Below are positions 49,184 through 58,257 of a stretch of DNA of 64,000 bases, piece after piece (the stretch's first letter is position 1; every line of letters begins with the position of its first letter). The stretch covers positions 4,695,001-4,759,000 of the forward strand of contig NZ_CP011492.1 of NCBI RefSeq assembly GCF_001011035.1, in the 5' to 3' direction. The notes below the pieces were generated by a model that worked only from the letters and a program-made list of their open reading frames with translations, searched no databases and was not told the DNA's origin. A program made the translations under genes and the position numbers. The DNA comes from Streptomyces sp. CNQ-509 (GTDB taxonomy: Bacteria > Actinomycetota > Actinomycetes > Streptomycetales > Streptomycetaceae).

Positions 49184-50546
49184 TTTGGACGTCCCTGCCC
49201 CCGGCCGGTGACCCGCCCCCGGCTTCGTCACCCGCTTCCGCCGCCGCGCGGGCGGCGACGGGCAGCGCGCGGGCGATCCGCTCCATCGCGTCCCCGTCGA
49301 GAGCGGTCGAGACGAACCAGCACTCGAAGGCGGACGGCGGCAGGTAGACGCCCTCCGCGAGCATCGCGTGGAAGAAGGCCGTGAACTGCTCCCTACGCTG
49401 CGCCTTCGCGCCCTCGTAGTCGATGACGGGGGAGTCGGAGCCGGTGAAGAAGACGGAGAACATGCTGCTCGCCGTCTGCACCCGGTGCGGCACGCCCTCC
49501 TTGGCCAGCGCCTCGGTGACGAGCCCGCGGAGCTGCCGGGAGACGGCGTCCAGCGTGTCGTACGCCGCGTCGTCCAGGAGCCGGAGCTGCGCGAGCCCGG
49601 CGGCGGTGGCGACGGGGTTCCCGGAGAGCGTGCCCGCCTGGTACACCGGCCCGGCCGGCGCGAGCCGCGCCATGACGTCCGCCCGGCCGCCGAACGCGGC
49701 GGCGGGGAAGCCGCCGCCCATGACCTTGCCGAAGGTCATCAGGTCCGGGGTCACGCCGTCGACGCCGTACCAGCCGGCCCTGGAGGTGCGGAAGCCGGTC
49801 ATCACCTCGTCGGACACGTACAGCGCGCCGTGCTCGGTGCACAGGTCCTTCAGCCCCTGGTTGAAACCGGGCAGCGGCGGCACCGTGCCCATGTTCCCGG
49901 GGGACGCCTCGGTGATCACGCAGGCGATGTCCCCGGGGTGCTCTTCGAACGCCGCGCGGACGGCTGCCAAATCGTTATACGGCAGTACGAGGGTCTCGCC
50001 GGCCTGCGCGCCGGTGACCCCGGGGGTGTCCGGCAGCCCGAGCGTGGCGACCCCGGAGCCGGCCGCGGCGAGCAGCGCGTCGACGTGCCCGTGGTAGCAG
50101 CCGGCGAACTTCACGACCTTCGCCCGCCCGGTGAACCCGCGCGCCAGCCGGATCGCCGACATCGTCGCCTCGGTGCCGGAAGAAACGAGTCGTACCTGCT
50201 CAGCGGGGGTGACCCGGGAGACGATCTCCTCCGCGAGCGCCACCTCGCCCGCACCGGGGGTGCCGAACGACGTCCCGCGCGCGACGGCCTCCTGCACCGC
50301 GGCGGTCACCTCGGGGTGCGCATGGCCGAGGATCATCGGTCCCCACGAGCAGACGAGGTCGACGTACTCGCGGCCGTCGGCGTCCGTCAGGTACGGACCC
50401 TTCCCCGACACCATGAACCGGGGCGTACCGCCCACGGCGCGGAACGCACGCACCGGAGAGTTCACGCCGCCGGGCGTCACGGCGGCCGCACGGTCGTAGA
50501 GCTTCTGCGAGACTGGAGCCTGGTACGGATAAGTCACGCAAGCCAT
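49176..50546 (-). CDS. hemL: glutamate-1-semialdehyde 2,1-aminomutase
   Basis: A 456-aa PLP-dependent enzyme converting glutamate-1-semialdehyde to 5-aminolevulinate, the second C5-pathway step after HemA. Fold-type I landmarks are [51 protein letters not shown], and the PLP lysine in [15 protein letters not shown] 50546 starts [11 protein letters not shown]; a GTG at 50537 is also possible. About 25 residues of Gly/Ala/Glu-rich tail end it. It is not in the Rex-controlled operon; linked instead to the cytochrome c maturation genes. Confidence 0.96.
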   Translation of the reverse strand: MACVTYPYQAPVSQKLYDRAAAVTPGGVNSPVRAFRAVGGTPRFMVSGKGPYLTDADGREYVDLVCSWGPMILGHAHPEVTAAVQEAVARGTSFGTPGAGEVALAEEIVSRVTPAEQVRLVSSGTEATMSAIRLARGFTGRAKVVKFAGCYHGHVDALLAAAGSGVATLGLPDTPGVTGAQAGETLVLPYNDLAAVRAAFEEHPGDIACVITEASPGNMGTVPPLPGFNQGLKDLCTEHGALYVSDEVMTGFRTSRAGWYGVDGVTPDLMTFGKVMGGGFPAAAFGGRADVMARLAPAGPVYQAGTLSGNPVATAAGLAQLRLLDDAAYDTLDAVSRQLRGLVTEALAKEGVPHRVQTASSMFSVFFTGSDSPVIDYEGAKAQRREQFTAFFHAMLAEGVYLPPSAFECWFVSTALDGDAMERIARALPVAARAAAEAGDEAGGGSPAGGRDVQNG

Positions 50547-50672
50547 GGTCTCAGAGTCGCAAGGCGACCCGCGTCGGGGTGTTTCGCGGGCCCGCTGCTG
50601 GGGATGTAGCTGAGACGATGATCGGGTTGCGCGGCGGGGGCAGTGCACATCTGAGAGCAGTCGGGTGGAGAT

Positions 50673-51233
50673 ATGCATCGCGGTGGCGAACTGGGCGAAG
50701 GGACCGATGACCGAGGGCCCCGGCGCGCCAGGTCCGGACGCCATCGCCGGGTGAACCACGGCGGCGAGGGCGTGAACAAGAACGACGGCCGATCGGGCGG
50801 CGTGACGTATAAGTACTTCGGCGCGCCCGACGGCGCGACGGCGGCCCGCGTGCCGATCTCCATGCGCCCGGAGGAACTCGGCGGCGACGAACTCGGCCAG
50901 GGCGGGCTCTTCGCCAAGGTGAAGCCCGAGACGATGTCCGCGATGGTCCTCACCGGCATCGAGGGCATACCGCTCCACAAGGTTCCGCCCCTGGAACTCG
51001 TCGTCCTCCACCCCGACTACGCGGTGGTCCGCCTCCCCATGACGGTGGTCGACCCCCTCCGCGGCATCGGCGAGGAGGAGGTCGGCGCCGCCGCCTTCAT
51101 CTGGTCCACGGTCCCCGACCGCGGCGGCCCCCGCGACGCCTTCGACGTCTACCGGATGCTCCACGAATGGCAGGAGTTCGCCGACCGCCTCCACGAGGCG
51201 GGCCACCAGCCGTACTGCCTGGTCTGGCCCTGA
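50673..51233 (+). CDS. conserved hypothetical protein next to hemL
   Basis: A 186-aa protein that I recognise only as a Streptomyces-conserved hypothetical. The first 45 residues are charged and Gly/Arg-rich, then [20 protein letters not shown] opens a compact alpha/beta domain with [20 protein letters not shown] and a C-terminal [20 protein letters not shown]. No signal peptide or membrane span. ATG 50673 follows GGTGGAGAT. It is divergent from hemL across 126 nt and is followed by a stacked hairpin at 51273-51310, so it is a single-gene transcript. Confidence 0.7.
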   Translation: MHRGGELGEGTDDRGPRRARSGRHRRVNHGGEGVNKNDGRSGGVTYKYFGAPDGATAARVPISMRPEELGGDELGQGGLFAKVKPETMSAMVLTGIEGIPLHKVPPLELVVLHPDYAVVRLPMTVVDPLRGIGEEEVGAAAFIWSTVPDRGGPRDAFDVYRMLHEWQEFADRLHEAGHQPYCLVWP

Positions 51234-51272
51234 GGCCGCCCGGGACTGCGGTCGGGCCGCCAGGGCACGTTG

Positions 51273-51310
51273 AGGGCACACGCCGGAGTGACCTCCGGCG
51301 GACGTGCCCT
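51273..51310 (+). terminator. stacked hairpin terminator
   Basis: The perfect inner stem CGCCGGAG/CTCCGGCG (51281-51288, 51293-51300) is extended by AGGGCAC (51273-51279) with GTGCCCT (51304-51310). A second copy of AGGGCAC (about 51262) and GTGCCCT lie just outside. It follows the gene at 50673. Confidence 0.65.
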
Positions 51311-51489
51311 TCGGATGTGCCCTGCGCCCCGACCGCCGGTGCATCGGCCCACGGCGTGGAGACTGTTCGCCTCGTGCTCCGCACATCCCGGTGTAGCGTC
51401 ACCTCACGCACCGGACCCGATGGCCACGAAGGGGACCCATGACCGCAGGGTCCCCACGCGGCACCCCGGACAGAACAGGGAGCCCCCCC

Positions 51490-51804
51490 ATGCGCGACAC
51501 CTGGGAGACCATCGACCGGCTTGTCGAGTGGCTCGACGCGGAAAGCGGCGTCTCGCCCGAGATGGCCCGTCTCCTGCGCGTACTGAAGATCAGCGAGGAG
51601 GCCGGCGAGGTCGCCGAGGCCATTCACGGGGTAACCGGCTCCAACCCCCGCAAGGGCAACAGCCACACCTGGGACGACGTCCAGGCCGAACTCTGCGACG
51701 TCATCTTCACCAGCATGGTCGCCCTGCGGACCCTCACCCCGGAAGCCGAGAAGATCTTCGCCGAACGCCTCCACCACGTCGCGGAGCGCTCCTTGAACCG
51801 CTGA
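51490..51804 (+). CDS. MazG-like nucleotide pyrophosphohydrolase
   Basis: A 104-aa all-alpha NTP-PPase of the MazG-like family. Metal-binding acids are in KISEEAGEVAEAIHG and WDDVQAELCDVIFTS. Such enzymes remove diphosphate from nucleoside triphosphates, including damaged or signalling ones. ATG 51490 starts MRDTWETIDRL and has GGGAGC upstream; an ATG at 51439 would add 17 unconserved residues. The gene stands alone between hairpin 51273 and the deaD stop. Confidence 0.83.
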   Translation: MRDTWETIDRLVEWLDAESGVSPEMARLLRVLKISEEAGEVAEAIHGVTGSNPRKGNSHTWDDVQAELCDVIFTSMVALRTLTPEAEKIFAERLHHVAERSLNR

Positions 51805-51939
51805 GCGACCCAGGTCTCCCGTGGAGGCGGCCGGTGCTGCACCATCCCGCGTTCTCGCCACGCCCCAACTCCGCGGTACACGCCGGGTTGTTCTGCCGCC
51901 CGGCCGCCATCGGCGTGGTGGCCGGGCTGAGCTGTGGCG

Positions 51940-53403
51940 CTAGGCGGCCGCTCTGCGTGGTGTCGTCTTCTCCGGAAGGCGGGTGCGGATGGACGCGCGC
52001 CGGGTACGGGCGGGGCCGCCGCGTCGGCCGCTGCTCCCGCCGGCGTTCTTGCGCTCGACGGGGCTCACGGCGGCTGCCGCGAGGGTGACGGGGACGCCGG
52101 TCGGGGTGCGGGCGCCGGTGATGCGGGTGAGTTCGGTGCTGTCGGGCCGGATGCGGGTGGTGTGCGCGGTGATGCCCCCTGTGGTGGTCAGGCGGGTCAT
52201 CTCGTGGCGCTGGTCGGGCAGGACGAGGGTCACCACCCTGCCGGACTCGCCCGCGCGGGCCGTGCGGCCGCTGCGGTGGAGGTAGTCCTTGTGGTCGGCG
52301 GGCGGGTCGACGTTGACGACCAGGTCGAGGTCGTTGATGTGGATTCCGCGGGCCGCGACGTTGGTGGCGACCAGTGCGGTGATGTCTCCGCGCTTGAACT
52401 GGTCGAGGGTGCGGGTGCGCTGGGACTGGGACTTGCCGCCGTGCAGCGCGGCGGCCCTCACCCCGTTGCTCAGCAGGTGCCGGGTCAGCCGGTCGGCGCC
52501 GCGCTTGGTGTGGACGAACAGCAGCACACGGCCGTCGCGGGCGGCGATGTGGGTGGCTGCCGTCCGCTTGTCGCCGTCCGCGACGTGCAGCACGTGGTGC
52601 TCCATCGTCGTCACGGTGGCGGCCGAAGGGTCGACCGAGTGGACGACCGGGTCGGTGAGGAAGGCCCGCACCAGCCGGTCGACGTTGTGGTCGAGCGTCG
52701 CCGAGAACAGCATGCGCTGGCCGTCTGCACGCACCTGCCGCAGCAGGGCGGTGACCTGGGGCAGGAAGCCCATGTCGGCCATCTGGTCGGCTTCGTCCAG
52801 GACGGTGATGCGTACCTGGTCCAGGTGGCAGTCGCGGCGGTCGATCAGATCCCGCAGCCGCCCCGGGGTGGCCACGACGACCTCGGAGCCGTCGCGCAGC
52901 GCGGCGGCCTGCCGTGCCAGAGACGTGCCGCCGACCACCGTGGCGAGCCGCAGATGCGCTGCCCGGGCGTAGGGGGTGAGTGCCTCGGTGACCTGCTGGG
53001 CCAGTTCGCGGGTGGGGACCAGGACGAGGGCCAGCGGGTGCCGGGGGGCCGCGCGCCGCCCGGCGGTACGGGCCAGCAGGGCCAGGCCGAAGGCAAGGGT
53101 CTTGCCCGAGCCGGTACGGCCGCGGCCGAGGACGTCCCGGCCGGCCAGGGAGTCGGGGAGGGTGGCCGCCTGGATGGGGAACGGCACGCTCACCCCCTGG
53201 TGGTGCAGCGTCGTCAGCAGCACGGGCGGCATGTCCAGGTCGGCGAACGACGCGGCCGGGGGAAGCGCGGGGGTGCCGTTCACCGGCAGCGCGAACTCGC
53301 CCTGCGCGGCGGCGGGTTTCCGGCGACCCGGCCGGCGCGGAGGCTGGCTTCGCGAACGGCGACGGGCCGGGGTGCCGGGGTTCTGGCGTGTACTGCGGTT
53401 CAT
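51940..53403 (-). CDS. DEAD-box RNA helicase
   Basis: A 487-aa ATP-dependent RNA helicase. Q-motif FADLDMPPVLLTTLHHQGVS; walker A GRGRTGSGKT (motif I); PTRELAQQV (Ia); VLDEADQMADMG (DEAD in motif II, here DEAD as DEAD-Q); MLFSATLD (SAT, motif III); HRSGRTARAG (motif VI). The N-terminal 40 residues are Arg/Pro-rich and the C-terminus is basic with RRGGPARTRRAS, for RNA binding. ATG 53403 has GAGGAGGT upstream. It lies 191 nt below the cold shock gene on the same strand and is probably read with it; both are cold-inducible families. Confidence 0.93.
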   Translation of the reverse strand: MNRSTRQNPGTPARRRSRSQPPRRPGRRKPAAAQGEFALPVNGTPALPPAASFADLDMPPVLLTTLHHQGVSVPFPIQAATLPDSLAGRDVLGRGRTGSGKTLAFGLALLARTAGRRAAPRHPLALVLVPTRELAQQVTEALTPYARAAHLRLATVVGGTSLARQAAALRDGSEVVVATPGRLRDLIDRRDCHLDQVRITVLDEADQMADMGFLPQVTALLRQVRADGQRMLFSATLDHNVDRLVRAFLTDPVVHSVDPSAATVTTMEHHVLHVADGDKRTAATHIAARDGRVLLFVHTKRGADRLTRHLLSNGVRAAALHGGKSQSQRTRTLDQFKRGDITALVATNVAARGIHINDLDLVVNVDPPADHKDYLHRSGRTARAGESGRVVTLVLPDQRHEMTRLTTTGGITAHTTRIRPDSTELTRITGARTPTGVPVTLAAAAVSPVERKNAGGSSGRRGGPARTRRASIRTRLPEKTTPRRAAA

Positions 53404-53594
53404 GGGAACCTCCTCGTCACGGCGCGTGTCGAGGAGATCCCGGCGGCGACGAGCCGCACGGAAGCCGCAGGAACGGGCCGGGGAATGGGCGAACGGCGGC
53501 GCGGTGCGCTGAGCGCTCCGGCCGCGGGGCACGGGCCCGTGCCATGGGGCGCCGGCCCGTGCTCGTGACTTGCGCCACGTCCTCGGATCAGGGT

Positions 53595-53798
53595 TCAGAT
53601 GAGGGTGATGTTCTCCGCCTGGAGACCCTTCTGCCCCTGGGTGGCGTCGAACTCCACCCGCTGGCCCTCGGCCAGCTCACGGAAGCCCTGAGCGTTGATG
53701 TGGGAGTGATGGGCGAAGACGTCGGCGCCGCCGTCGTCCTGGCCGATGAAGCCGAAGCCCTTTTCACTGTTGAACCACTTCACGGTGCCAGTGGCCAT
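53595..53798 (-). CDS. cold shock protein (CspA family)
   Basis: A 67-aa cold shock domain protein with RNP1 [10 protein letters not shown] and RNP2 VFAHHSHI. Typical of single-domain Csps: [19 protein letters not shown]. It binds single-stranded RNA and DNA and melts structure at low temperature. ATG 53798 follows AAAAGGAGAAG. A long 5' leader may exist upstream, as is usual for csp genes. A GGCACGGGCCCGTGCC palindrome (53528-53543) before the helicase may partly end transcription. Confidence 0.97.
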   Translation of the reverse strand: MATGTVKWFNSEKGFGFIGQDDGGADVFAHHSHINAQGFRELAEGQRVEFDATQGQKGLQAENITLI

Positions 53799-54268
53799 GT
53801 CTCTTCTCCTTTTTGGTGGCTGTGCCGGAGATCCGCACGGTGCGCGATCCCGCGTCGAGGTGATGATTACCAGGTCTCCGGAAGCACCGAAAAACAGAAA
53901 TGCGCCTGAAGGTCAAAGCCAGCAGGCGCACACAAAGTACATGGGAACCACAACTGCAACTGCACCCAGGCTAGCACGGGTGGCCCACAACCTGGCTGCG
54001 CAGGCCGCGGTGACCAGACCTTCCCTCATGCGGTACCGCTCCTCGACGGAGCCCCGGGGCAGGTCGCGCCCGGTTCGGCGTCCGCTGATCTCGGGACCTT
54101 TGACATCGGCGCGGAAAATACGTCCAATGGGGCACAGGCGCCTCCGACCCCTGCCATGAAGGACATGGATGCGCGATCTTCTCGATCGGCTGCGCACAAT
54201 CGAATCCCGGCAGCGGGTGCTTTGCGGCGCGTACGCGAGGGTGATCCGCACGATCGTCGTCAGAGCCG
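53799..54268. other. 470-nt region without a convincing gene
   Basis: Between the csp start and the small plus-strand gene at 54269. Probably holds the csp promoter and long 5' leader (minus strand). I find A+T-richer stretches (AAATACG, AAAAACAGAAATGC near 53890) but no ribosomal or coding signals in any frame that stand above random. Confidence 0.4.
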
Positions 54269-54439
54269 GTGAAGCCGGCCAGGCAGCGACCCCACAAGGG
54301 CTTCACCGTCGCCCGCGACATGCGGGCGTTGCTCCGCGCCGTCATCCATGTCGTCGACGGCCTCGCCACCTGGGCCCGGCAAGTCCAGGACGGGCCGTGG
54401 CGGGAGGAGCCCCGCGGCACGGTCGCCCCGCCGCTCTGA
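54269..54439 (+). CDS. small putative protein, 56 aa
   Basis: GTG 54269 to TGA 54439 gives a 56-residue protein with an amphipathic middle, DMRALLRAVIHVVDGLATWA, followed by RQVQDGPWREEPRGT. Codon third positions are strongly G/C and the composition is protein-like. I do not recognise the family. The upstream ribosome site is weak, and an in-frame stop 27 nt before limits any earlier start. It lies 125 nt ahead of the desaturase. Confidence 0.4.
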   Translation: MKPARQRPHKGFTVARDMRALLRAVIHVVDGLATWARQVQDGPWREEPRGTVAPPL

Positions 54440-54517
54440 CCGCTGCTCAGTTCCGCCGAAATGCCCGCCGCCTGCCCGCCTTGCCGCCGTCCCCGGGAGG
54501 AGCGGCGGGAGACCACG

Positions 54518-54549
54518 TACGCAACGCCGAAGATACGCAACGCCGAAGA
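54518..54549. repeat. 16-bp tandem repeat ahead of the desaturase
   Basis: TACGCAACGCCGAAGA occurs twice in direct tandem (54518-54533, 54534-54549), 14 nt before the desaturase ATG at 54564. The second copy supplies the GAAGA part of the ribosome-binding region. Possible slippage or regulator half-sites. Confidence 0.85.
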
Positions 54550-54563
54550 AGGGACACACCACC

Positions 54564-55613
54564 ATGACCGCATCCTCAGCTCCCTCAGCCCGTGCCCGGC
54601 CGCCGAACGAGTCCGGCAGTGACTTCGCCCGGCTGGCGAAGAAGATCTCCGACGCCGGGCTGATGGCCCGCCGCCCCGGCTACTACACGGTCCGCATCAC
54701 GGCCGTGGCCGCGTGCTACGCCGCTGCCTGGACCGTCTTCTGGTTCGTCGGTGCCAGTTGGTGGACCCTGGCGGTCGCCGCCGCACTCGCCCTGGTCTTC
54801 GGCCAGGTCGCCCTGGTCGCCCACGACGTGGCGCACCGCCAGGTGTTCCGGCTGCGCCGGGCAAGCACCGCGTCCGGCCGGGTCGCCGGCGCCGCCATCG
54901 GCATGGGCTACGAATGGTGGCAGGACAAGCACACCCGCCACCACGCCAACCCCAACCACGAAGAACGCGACCCCGACCTCGCCCCCGACATCCTGGTCTG
55001 GACGCCCGAGCAGGCCCGCGCCGCCCGGGGACTGCCCCGCCTGCTCGGCCGCTGGCAGGCAGCGCTGTTCTTCCCGCTGCTCACCCTTGAGGGCATCAAC
55101 CTGCATGTCGCCGGTGTCCGTGCGCTGGCCGGCCGCCAGGTCAAGCACCGAACACTGGAGGGCGCCCTGCTGTTCGGGCACATCGCGGCGTATCTCGCGG
55201 TGCTGTTCCTGGTCCTGCCGCCCGGCATGGCGCTCGCCTTCCTCGCCGTCCACCAGGGCCTGTTCGGCCTCTACCTCGGCTCCGTCTTCGCCCCCAACCA
55301 CAAGGGCATGCCGACACTGTCCGGCCGCGATCTCCCGGACTTCCTGCGCCGCCAGGTGCTCACCTCGCGCAACGTGCGCGGCGGCCGGTTCCTCGACGTG
55401 GCGCTGGGCGGGCTGAACTACCAGATCGAGCACCACCTCTTCCCGAGCATGCCCAGCCCGCATCTGGCGAAGGCGCAGGCCATCGTCCGGCGTCACTGCC
55501 AGGAACTGGGTGTGTCCTACGCGGAGACGGGGCTGTTCACCTCGTACAAGCAGGCTCTGCGCAGCCTCCACGAGGCAGGCGCCCCGCTACGCGGCACCGC
55601 CCGGTCGTCCTGA
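54564..55613 (+). CDS. membrane fatty acid desaturase
   Basis: A 349-aa desaturase of the acyl-lipid/acyl-CoA (Des) family. The three His boxes are HDVAH (near residue 95), HTRHHAN and QIEHH (in YQIEHHLFPSMP), which bind the di-iron centre; four or more hydrophobic spans are visible. It introduces a double bond into membrane fatty acyl chains. ATG 54564 starts MTASSAPSARA and has a purine-rich site. With csp and the helicase nearby it forms a cluster of cold-related functions, which is inference from adjacency. Confidence 0.93.
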   Translation: MTASSAPSARARPPNESGSDFARLAKKISDAGLMARRPGYYTVRITAVAACYAAAWTVFWFVGASWWTLAVAAALALVFGQVALVAHDVAHRQVFRLRRASTASGRVAGAAIGMGYEWWQDKHTRHHANPNHEERDPDLAPDILVWTPEQARAARGLPRLLGRWQAALFFPLLTLEGINLHVAGVRALAGRQVKHRTLEGALLFGHIAAYLAVLFLVLPPGMALAFLAVHQGLFGLYLGSVFAPNHKGMPTLSGRDLPDFLRRQVLTSRNVRGGRFLDVALGGLNYQIEHHLFPSMPSPHLAKAQAIVRRHCQELGVSYAETGLFTSYKQALRSLHEAGAPLRGTARSS

Positions 55614-56066
55614 CGGCCGTCGCGGCCGAGCCGCCGGGCCACGGCGGAGTAGGGTGGTGGACGCCGAGGGCATTTCGCGTGCCGACTTCGTGGTCGGCGC
55701 CGTTCCCGGCGCACGGATACACCGGGCAGGCGTGACCGCCGCCCGAGATCGGTCCCGCCTCATGACGGCCTCGTCCGTTGTCCGCAGCCGCGCACGGGCT
55801 GCCAGCCCCACCCCACCAACGCCGGCGCGCCTCCAGCCGGCGAGAGAGGGAGCGACGGCACCGGGCACCGCCCGGCGCCCGGGAGTCCCCCGCAAGCCGG
55901 CGCGGCGTCCGGGCCGGGCCGCGGTGGCGGGCCCGGGCCCCGGCCCCGAGCTCGGCGACCACGTCGACCACCTTGTGCGGCGCGACCACCGGGACGGCGG
56001 TCGCGGCCGGCGGCGCCCGAGCAGCCGGGCACGCAGATGTGCCCGGCGCCGCGGGGCGGGCACCGG
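55614..56066. other. 453-nt GC-rich region, no gene recognised
   Basis: Runs of Pro/Arg/Gly-rich frames on both strands with no motif, no good start sites and no stable family resemblance. It may hold the promoter of the gene at 56067 and possibly decayed coding sequence (a frame VVDAEGISRADFVVGAVPGA near 55650). Confidence 0.4.
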
Positions 56067-56363
56067 ATGACCACGGAGACCGGAAACGGTCGTGTGGCGC
56101 CCGCGCCGGCCGGACGGCCGCGATCGCTCCCGGCACCGGGCTTCGCGGAGGTCCGTATTGTCGCGGCAGACCCCGAAGCGGCCCGCCGGATCGCCGAGGT
56201 GCTCCGCCTCCGCTTCGCGGCCGACGAACAGCGCAGCTATCCCGCAGGAGAAGACGGCCAGGGCACCCGGCTCCACCTCACGATTGACACCGTGCACGCC
56301 CCGGAGCCGATCGAGCCGTCCCGCCTCCTCGGCACCGGCCACCCGCACGCCGACGAACTCTGA
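56067..56363 (+). CDS. small hypothetical protein, first of a paralogous pair
   Basis: A 98-aa cytosolic protein. After 25 residues of Ala/Pro-rich leader comes a compact domain EVRIVAADPEAARRIAEVLR with RFAADEQRSYP and GTRLHLTIDTVHAPEP, ending in HPHADEL. The gene at 56582 encodes a clear paralogue (IRIIAGSPETAREIADVLRQ, QRTYP, GTRLHFTVDT, HPHSDEL). The pattern looks like a small alpha/beta (betaalphabetabeta) fold. ATG 56067 starts MTTETGN. I do not recognise a function. Confidence 0.65.
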   Translation: MTTETGNGRVAPAPAGRPRSLPAPGFAEVRIVAADPEAARRIAEVLRLRFAADEQRSYPAGEDGQGTRLHLTIDTVHAPEPIEPSRLLGTGHPHADEL

Positions 56364-56581
56364 CTTCTTTCCGGCGTACACTGAAACTAGGCAAATGTAC
56401 CTTTTGTCGATTTCGGTCGATCGCCAGCGGCACGGTGGGCCACGCGGAACCGCGCCGGAGAGCGGTAGAGGGTGCGCGCATAGCCGTGGGGAGGGCTGCC
56501 GGGATGGGAGTCGCTGGTGCCTAAGGCCCGCCACCACTCCGCCCGTGACGCCGTCCGGCGGTCCGTACGAGAGGGCACCAC

Positions 56582-56866
56582 ATGAACGACAACGGTTCCG
56601 CAGCAAACGCACACCAGACCACTTCACAGCCGGGCCGCGGCATGGCGGACATCCGCATCATCGCCGGATCCCCCGAAACGGCACGGGAGATCGCCGACGT
56701 GCTCCGCCAACGCTTCGCCTCCACCGCGCAGCGCACCTACCCCACCGCAGAAGCAGACGGCGGCACCAGGCTCCACTTCACCGTGGACACCACCCTCGCG
56801 CCCGATCCTCCCGGCCCGCCCCGGCCGCGCCGCATCACCAGACATCCGCACTCCGACGAGCTGTAA
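56582..56866 (+). CDS. small hypothetical protein, second of the paralogous pair
   Basis: A 94-aa paralogue of the protein at 56067, about half-identical over the shared RIA-VLR-RFA / QR-YP / GTRLH-T-DT / HPH-DEL blocks by eye. Leader residues NDNGSAANAHQTTSQPG are unrelated. ATG 56582 starts MNDNGSAANA. 218 nt separate the two genes and hold an A+T-richer patch (GAAACTAGGCAAATGTACC near 56382), so each may have its own promoter. Unknown function. Confidence 0.65.
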   Translation: MNDNGSAANAHQTTSQPGRGMADIRIIAGSPETAREIADVLRQRFASTAQRTYPTAEADGGTRLHFTVDTTLAPDPPGPPRPRRITRHPHSDEL

Positions 56867-56933
56867 CCACTCACCTCCGCCGGCCCGCAGGTGTCGGCGG
56901 CACCGGGCAAGGGGCGGGCTGAGACGTTCCTGC

Positions 56934-57239
56934 GTGGGCCGACTCGCCGGCAGGCAGGAGATCGAACGCTTCACGGCCTCGGGGAGTCTTCTGGCCGAGT
57001 TGACGGGGCTGCCAGCGCGTCAGCGCCGGCATATCGCCACGCGGCTCCCGGAGCATCCTGTGTCGCGCTGCCGTGCAGCCCTGGACGTGGCCCTCATCGA
57101 CCCCGCCAACGGCCGCGCCCGGGCGGCCCACCGCTCGTGGGCCTGGACGAGACCCGGGCACCTCCGGTGCGGTCCCGAGATCCCGCCGCGGGACGTGTGG
57201 GGCCGTCGCCCGGCCGCCGGTCACTCCCGGATGAGGTAG
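56934..57239 (+). CDS. possible small protein of unknown function
   Basis: GTG 56934 to 57239 gives 101 residues; the middle LLAELTGLPARQRRHIATRL through RCRAALDVALIDPANGRAR has strong G/C third positions and reads like a real helical protein. No ribosome-binding site is seen, and other frames overlap, so it may be the remainder of a decayed gene. No family recognised. The rest of 56867-57422 holds no recognised feature other than the DUF5994 promoter region. Confidence 0.3.
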   Translation: MGRLAGRQEIERFTASGSLLAELTGLPARQRRHIATRLPEHPVSRCRAALDVALIDPANGRARAAHRSWAWTRPGHLRCGPEIPPRDVWGRRPAAGHSRMR

Positions 57240-57422
57240 CCGTCCGGTGCTGGGCCTGTGGTGCGGTCGCCTCGTCTTTCCCCCCGCGGCGACCTGCGGG
57301 CGAGGAGTAGGCTGAGGACACCGAAGGCAATGCGTGTGCAGGCTTCCGTGCCTGTGCCGTTTTCGGTGCATACGAGCCCGGGGAGTGGCGTATCCGCCGC
57401 CGCCCGGAGCGAGGTCGGCATC

Positions 57423-58004
57423 ATGACCGCGACCACTATCCCCCCGCCGGCGACCGAAGACCACTTCACCCCGCCGCCTCCGCGGCTGTCGCTCACCCCC
57501 GCCGGCACCACACCGACGCGACTGGACGGCGCCTGGTGGCCCCGTTCCCGCGACCTGACCGCCGAGTTGCCCGCCCTGGTCGCCGTCCTGGACCCGCTGT
57601 GGGGGCGGATCATCCGCCTCGCGGTGAACTCCACACACTGGCCGGTGATGCCCCGCAAGATCCCGGTCAGCGGACACGTGGTCAAGGTGGGCTGGTTCAC
57701 CACCGAGTTGGACCCCCACGGCCTGATCCTGCGCTCCTACGGCGCCGGCCGCTGGGACCTTCTGGTCGTCCCGCCCCAGACCGCACCGGAGAGTGCCGCC
57801 TGGTTGATGGCCGCGGCCGTCGACCCCGCGAGGATGCAATCCGCGAGCCGGCTGATGGAGGAAGCCGGTCACCGCCGCCACTCAACCGGGGGCGGCACAT
57901 CCCAGCAGGAGGTCTGGGACTCCGAAGGCGGACGTACCGTGCCCCCGCGTACGGAACATCCGGCGGTTCCCGCCGCCCCGCCTGCCTCCACAGAGAAGGG
58001 GTGA
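57423..58004 (+). CDS. DUF5994-type protein
   Basis: A 193-aa cytosolic protein; the central part PPRLSLTPAGTTPTRLDGAW, LTAELPALVAVLDPLWGRII and KVGWFTTELDPHGLILRSYG matches the actinomycete DUF5994 group as I recall it. The last 45 residues are Gln/Pro/Ala-rich and unstructured. ATG 57423 starts MTATTIPPPATED. A 62-aa membrane protein gene begins 5 nt after its stop. Function unknown. Confidence 0.72.
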   Translation: MTATTIPPPATEDHFTPPPPRLSLTPAGTTPTRLDGAWWPRSRDLTAELPALVAVLDPLWGRIIRLAVNSTHWPVMPRKIPVSGHVVKVGWFTTELDPHGLILRSYGAGRWDLLVVPPQTAPESAAWLMAAAVDPARMQSASRLMEEAGHRRHSTGGGTSQQEVWDSEGGRTVPPRTEHPAVPAAPPASTEKG

Positions 58005-58009
58005 ACGTC

Positions 58010-58198
58010 ATGGAGACCCTCGTCACCATCCTCATCGTCCTCGGCGCGATCGCGCTGGGCGCGCTCATCCTCCACCTGCTCAACTCCCAGCGGGCCGAAC
58101 GCCTCGCCAACCACTACTACACCCCCACCCGCCGCCGGAAGGGCGGCGGCAAGCCCCGCCGGCCCGCGACCAAGGGGCCACTGCCCGGCAAAAGGTAG
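58010..58198 (+). CDS. small single-span membrane protein
   Basis: A 62-aa protein with one hydrophobic segment, LVTILIVLGAIALGALILHL, and a basic C-terminal part ending in RRKGGGKPRRPATKGPLPGK, so probably N-out or cytosolic tail. ATG 58010 has GAAGGGG nine bases upstream and follows the DUF5994 stop by 5 nt, implying coupling. A GTG at 58001 that overlaps the stop is less likely. Function unknown. Confidence 0.65.
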   Translation: METLVTILIVLGAIALGALILHLLNSQRAERLANHYYTPTRRRKGGGKPRRPATKGPLPGKR

Positions 58199-58257
58199 AA
58201 CCTGTGCTCTTGCCGAGGGCACATAGAGTTCGCACGCCGAAGCCGAGGCCGTCGTGG

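Noticed and set aside
53971-54573. A 200-codon minus-strand frame between csp and the desaturase
   Set aside because: Basic low-complexity composition and no domain; overlaps a better small plus-strand frame.
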